Shown piece by piece: positions 62,452-64,000 of a DNA stretch of 64,000 bases. The notes beneath the pieces are model-generated. The model did not search any database. It worked only from the letters and a program-made list of their open reading frames with translations, and was not told the origin of the DNA. The DNA comes from Bacillota bacterium. GTDB lineage: Bacteria; Bacillota; Clostridia; Acetivibrionales; JAEXSP01. The stretch is taken from NCBI GenBank assembly GCA_023453795.1, contig JAEXSP010000038.1, positions 92,381 to 156,380 on the forward strand. Direction: 5' to 3'. Made by a program: the position numbers and the translations under genes. Positions within the stretch are counted from its first letter, which is position 1; every line of letters begins with the position of its first letter.

Positions 62452-62570
62452 AATATAAGGTTTTATCCTTTATTGCAGCTTTGCTGGTATTAATTAGTTT
62501 AATTACTGCTTCATCAGCATGTACATGGTTATGGTATCAACCAAAAGCTCCTAAAGGTCTTTGCAAATAA
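62448..62570 (+). CDS. agrD: AgrD-like cyclic lactone autoinducer precursor
   Basis: A 40-residue peptide read directly from the bases. It starts MKYKVLSFIAALLVLISLIT, a membrane-inserting helix, and continues ASSACTWLWYQPKAPKGLCK. The layout is that of clostridial AgrD: a helix, a Ser-Ala-Cys start of the thiolactone core with aromatic residues, then the Y-Q-P-x-x-P-K-x-L recognition tail. GGGGGAGGGG (62433-62442) lies five bases upstream and the ATG overlaps the preceding stop. The core Cys is near residue 25, with the thiolactone probably closing at Trp/Tyr 29-30. A second Cys near the end is unusual. No agrB was found in the window. Confidence 0.85.
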   Translation: MKYKVLSFIAALLVLISLITASSACTWLWYQPKAPKGLCK

Positions 62571-62574
62571 AACC

Positions 62575-62940
62575 TCAATAGGGTGTTTTCTTATTGTTGG
62601 ATATTAATCCGTCAACATATGCATTTATTACTTCAAGCGAGATATTATTCTTGTTTATTTTATCGATTAGCTTAATGCCATCAGCATTATCATCCACCCA
62701 TTTTTTAAGAGATTCAATTTCCTTGTCCAATGAACCTTTAATGTCGGATTTTCCCAGCAAGTAATCTGTTGTTACATTATAATAATCTGCAAATTTCTTT
62801 ACAACTTCAAAATCAGGCTCTCTATTTCCTTTTTCGTATTTATTCAATGTTTGTTTCAACAGCTTAAGATCATTAGCGACCTCTTGCTGCTGTTTGCCGG
62901 AATCTATCCGTAATGACCTTAATCTATCTGAAAATGTCAA
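62575..62940 (-). CDS. XRE-family HTH regulator
   Basis: A 121-residue regulator. Residues 1-65 form a Cro/CI-type HTH: SDRLRSLRIDSGKQQQEVAN, LLKQTLNKYEKGNREPDFEV, then KFADYYNVTTDYLLGKSD, the classical five-helix domain. A helical C-terminal region of about 50 residues follows, possibly for dimerisation. TTG 62940 is the start (GAGGTGAT upstream); the in-frame GTG lies inside that site. The stop is four bases from the agrD stop. A promoter lies at 62962-62990. It probably regulates the divergent gene at 63222. Confidence 0.9.
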   Translation of the reverse strand: MTFSDRLRSLRIDSGKQQQEVANDLKLLKQTLNKYEKGNREPDFEVVKKFADYYNVTTDYLLGKSDIKGSLDKEIESLKKWVDDNADGIKLIDKINKNNISLEVINAYVDGLISNNKKTPY

Positions 62941-62961
62941 AAGAATCACCTCGTTTTCAAC

Positions 62962-62990
62962 ATTATATATGCAGCTTTGATTTTTCGCAA
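62962..62990 (-). promoter_or_regulatory. Promoter of the minus-strand XRE gene
   Basis: On the minus strand, TTGCGA (62985-62990) and TATAAT (62962-62967) are separated by 17 bases. Confidence 0.75.
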
Positions 62991-63111
62991 GATATTTACT
63001 TACCCTATGTCTTTATCGTACCCTGCTTTTCAGTCAAAGCTTAATCCGAAAATAATTTTAGTCAAAATGGGGATAAACTTTATAATATTAGATAAATTTT
63101 ACAAATGATAC

Positions 63112-63140
63112 TTGACAGTAGTCAAAACGGCTACTATACT
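63112..63140 (+). promoter_or_regulatory. Promoter with operator-like palindrome for the plus-strand XRE gene
   Basis: TTGACA (63112-63117), a 17-base spacer and TATACT (63135-63140). The spacer carries AGTAG ... CTACT, a palindrome centred between the boxes, and AGTCAAAA, which recurs at 63060-63067 and (as CAGTCAAA) near 63032. These look like XRE operator sites. Confidence 0.75.
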
Positions 63141-63221
63141 AAAATTATAAGTCCCCATAATGGCTACTTGCAGATTACGCTACTTTATAGAACAAAACTG
63201 AAACACAATGGGAGGCAAATT

Positions 63222-63422
63222 ATGTATAAAGGCTTGAGGATGTTCAGAAAAGCAAAGGATATTACATGTTTTGAAATGGCAGCTATCTTAGGATTGTCTA
63301 AATCCAGCTATTGCAAGAAAGAGAAGGGAATAGTCAAGTTTTCTCTGACAGAGGCCAAAGCTGTTGCGGATTATTTAGGCTGTTCGATAGACTATATTTT
63401 TTTTGAAAGCGAATGCCGGTAA
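63222..63422 (+). CDS. Small XRE-family HTH protein
   Basis: A 66-residue single-domain Cro/CI-type HTH: MYKGLRMFRKAKDITCFEMA, ILGLSKSSYCKKEKGIVKFS and EAKAVADYLGCSIDYIFFES. This is the Cro-like size, in contrast to the longer repressor on the other strand. ATG 63222 has GGGAGG seven bases upstream; the longer frame from 63105 is not supported and overlaps the promoter. A long 5' leader (about 75 bases) lies between promoter and start. With the divergent repressor it forms a phage-like switch. Confidence 0.85.
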   Translation: MYKGLRMFRKAKDITCFEMAAILGLSKSSYCKKEKGIVKFSLTEAKAVADYLGCSIDYIFFESECR

Positions 63423-63461
63423 TAGAAAAAATGAAAGATAAAAGTTTGTGAGGTGGAAATT

Positions 63462-63890
63462 ATGGAATTTGATAAGCTGATAACGGTTCGCTCTATTTTA
63501 ACCTCTAATCTCCGCTATTTAAAGCGGTGGCTCAATATTCTCTGCAATACGGAAGGATATTATGTCAAGTTCGTAAATGCATATATGGATATAACCGACC
63601 TTGAATACTCAATGTTTGAATTCCGTAACTATTTAAAGCATATCGGCAGGGGACAGGATATCACTATCGGTCAATTACAGGAAAGCATAAAAGCAAGAGA
63701 TAAAACAGGGCTAAAGGCCCTGTTGGAGGAATTGCTGCTAATACCCGTCGATAACAAGGAAATCATAAAGGTTTTAAAAATCAAGAGTTATGCGGAATTA
63801 CAGGATTTCATAGATAAAACCAAAGTATATTCAAACAACAGATATGCCGGGGTTATTCACGAATACTTCTACTATAATAAAGCCGGATAA
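63462..63890 (+). CDS. Hypothetical protein of the accessory edge
   Basis: A 142-residue, predominantly helical, soluble protein (MEFDKLITVRSILTSNLRYL, YMDITDLEYSMFEFRNYLKH). No family recognised. ATG 63462 follows GAGGTGG by about six bases; the GTG at 63453 is part of the ribosome site. It is 39 bases after the small XRE gene and probably cotranscribed. Short, helical, unknown genes next to divergent XRE regulators are typical of integrated elements. The last 110 bases of the window hold no recognisable gene. Confidence 0.6.
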   Translation: MEFDKLITVRSILTSNLRYLKRWLNILCNTEGYYVKFVNAYMDITDLEYSMFEFRNYLKHIGRGQDITIGQLQESIKARDKTGLKALLEELLLIPVDNKEIIKVLKIKSYAELQDFIDKTKVYSNNRYAGVIHEYFYYNKAG

Positions 63891-64000
63891 TTCGGCTATC
63901 GGTACATTGTACTTAATATAGATAGCATTTGGGGACTGGGACTGATGTGGTTGAGACTTGAAGGGGAGAAGTGCCAGTAAATGAAGCAAGACCAGTAAAA

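Overview
The window reads as chromosome of a low-GC, spore-forming, anaerobic Clostridia species. I infer a Ruminiclostridium/Acetivibrio-like lineage from gene content, not from any rRNA. The pointers are an alpha/beta small acid-soluble spore protein, the PrkA-YhbH-SpoVR sporulation trio, HemZ, two penicillin-binding carboxypeptidases, a FapA (DUF342) protein, a Firmicutes T-box on thrS, an L20-type leader on infC-rpmI-rplT, an Agr-type cyclic-peptide precursor and a secreted family-17 glucanase. No rRNA, tRNA, CRISPR array or intact insertion sequence was seen.

Layout. (1) 1-3.0 kb: small accessory genes, comprising a PIN/NYN-like protein, a flavin-binding split-barrel protein, a probable Imm22 immunity protein, a two-domain monooxygenase-like protein and a GNAT acetyltransferase. 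(2) 3.1-15.1 kb: a 12-kb co-directional Tad/Flp-like secretion or pilus locus. It opens with a Ser/Thr kinase fused to a degenerate MinD/CpaE-like domain, then an SAF (CpaB-like) protein, two more CpaE-like proteins, a CpaF/TadA ATPase, a double-length TadB/TadC-like membrane protein, three pilin-like proteins, a protein with a cysteine-rich tail and a membrane protein. (3) 15.1-18.1 kb: a lone KptA N-terminal domain, a 48-aa zinc-ribbon protein, a cupin and a secreted protein. (4) 18.3-26.2 kb: the housekeeping run recJ-apt-relA-dtd-MBL hydrolase-hemZ; dtd has no start codon other than ATT. (5) 26.2-29.7 kb: two minus-strand surface-type genes, one built of 42-bp repeats. (6) 29.9-34.5 kb: prkA-yhbH-spoVR. 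(7) 34.5-40.7 kb: deoC, deoD, an acyl-CoA synthetase, a DacF-type carboxypeptidase and comEA. (8) 41.1-47.7 kb: T-box/thrS, PilZ, thyA-folA, L20 leader/infC-rpmI-rplT and an RNA methyltransferase. (9) 47.7-54.6 kb: two paralogous cation antiporters, DUF4363/DUF421, an ArsB/NhaD-type transporter, a SASP and uraA. (10) 54.7-61.3 kb: FapA, a second carboxypeptidase, GH17 glucanase with a partner, and an MFS exporter. (11) 61.5-64 kb: an AgrD-like peptide behind a kinase-less membrane protein, then two divergent XRE regulators and an unknown gene, which looks like the edge of a mobile or accessory region.

The most unusual systems are the kinase-led Tad-like locus, in which three successive MinD/CpaE-like modules have lost canonical P-loops, and the minimal Agr-like module (membrane protein plus peptide precursor, with no AgrB, kinase or response regulator in the window). 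Many start sites were moved from the longest reading frame to the codon that follows a good Shine-Dalgarno sequence; the reason is given in each entry. Short genes and RNA elements were read directly from the bases.
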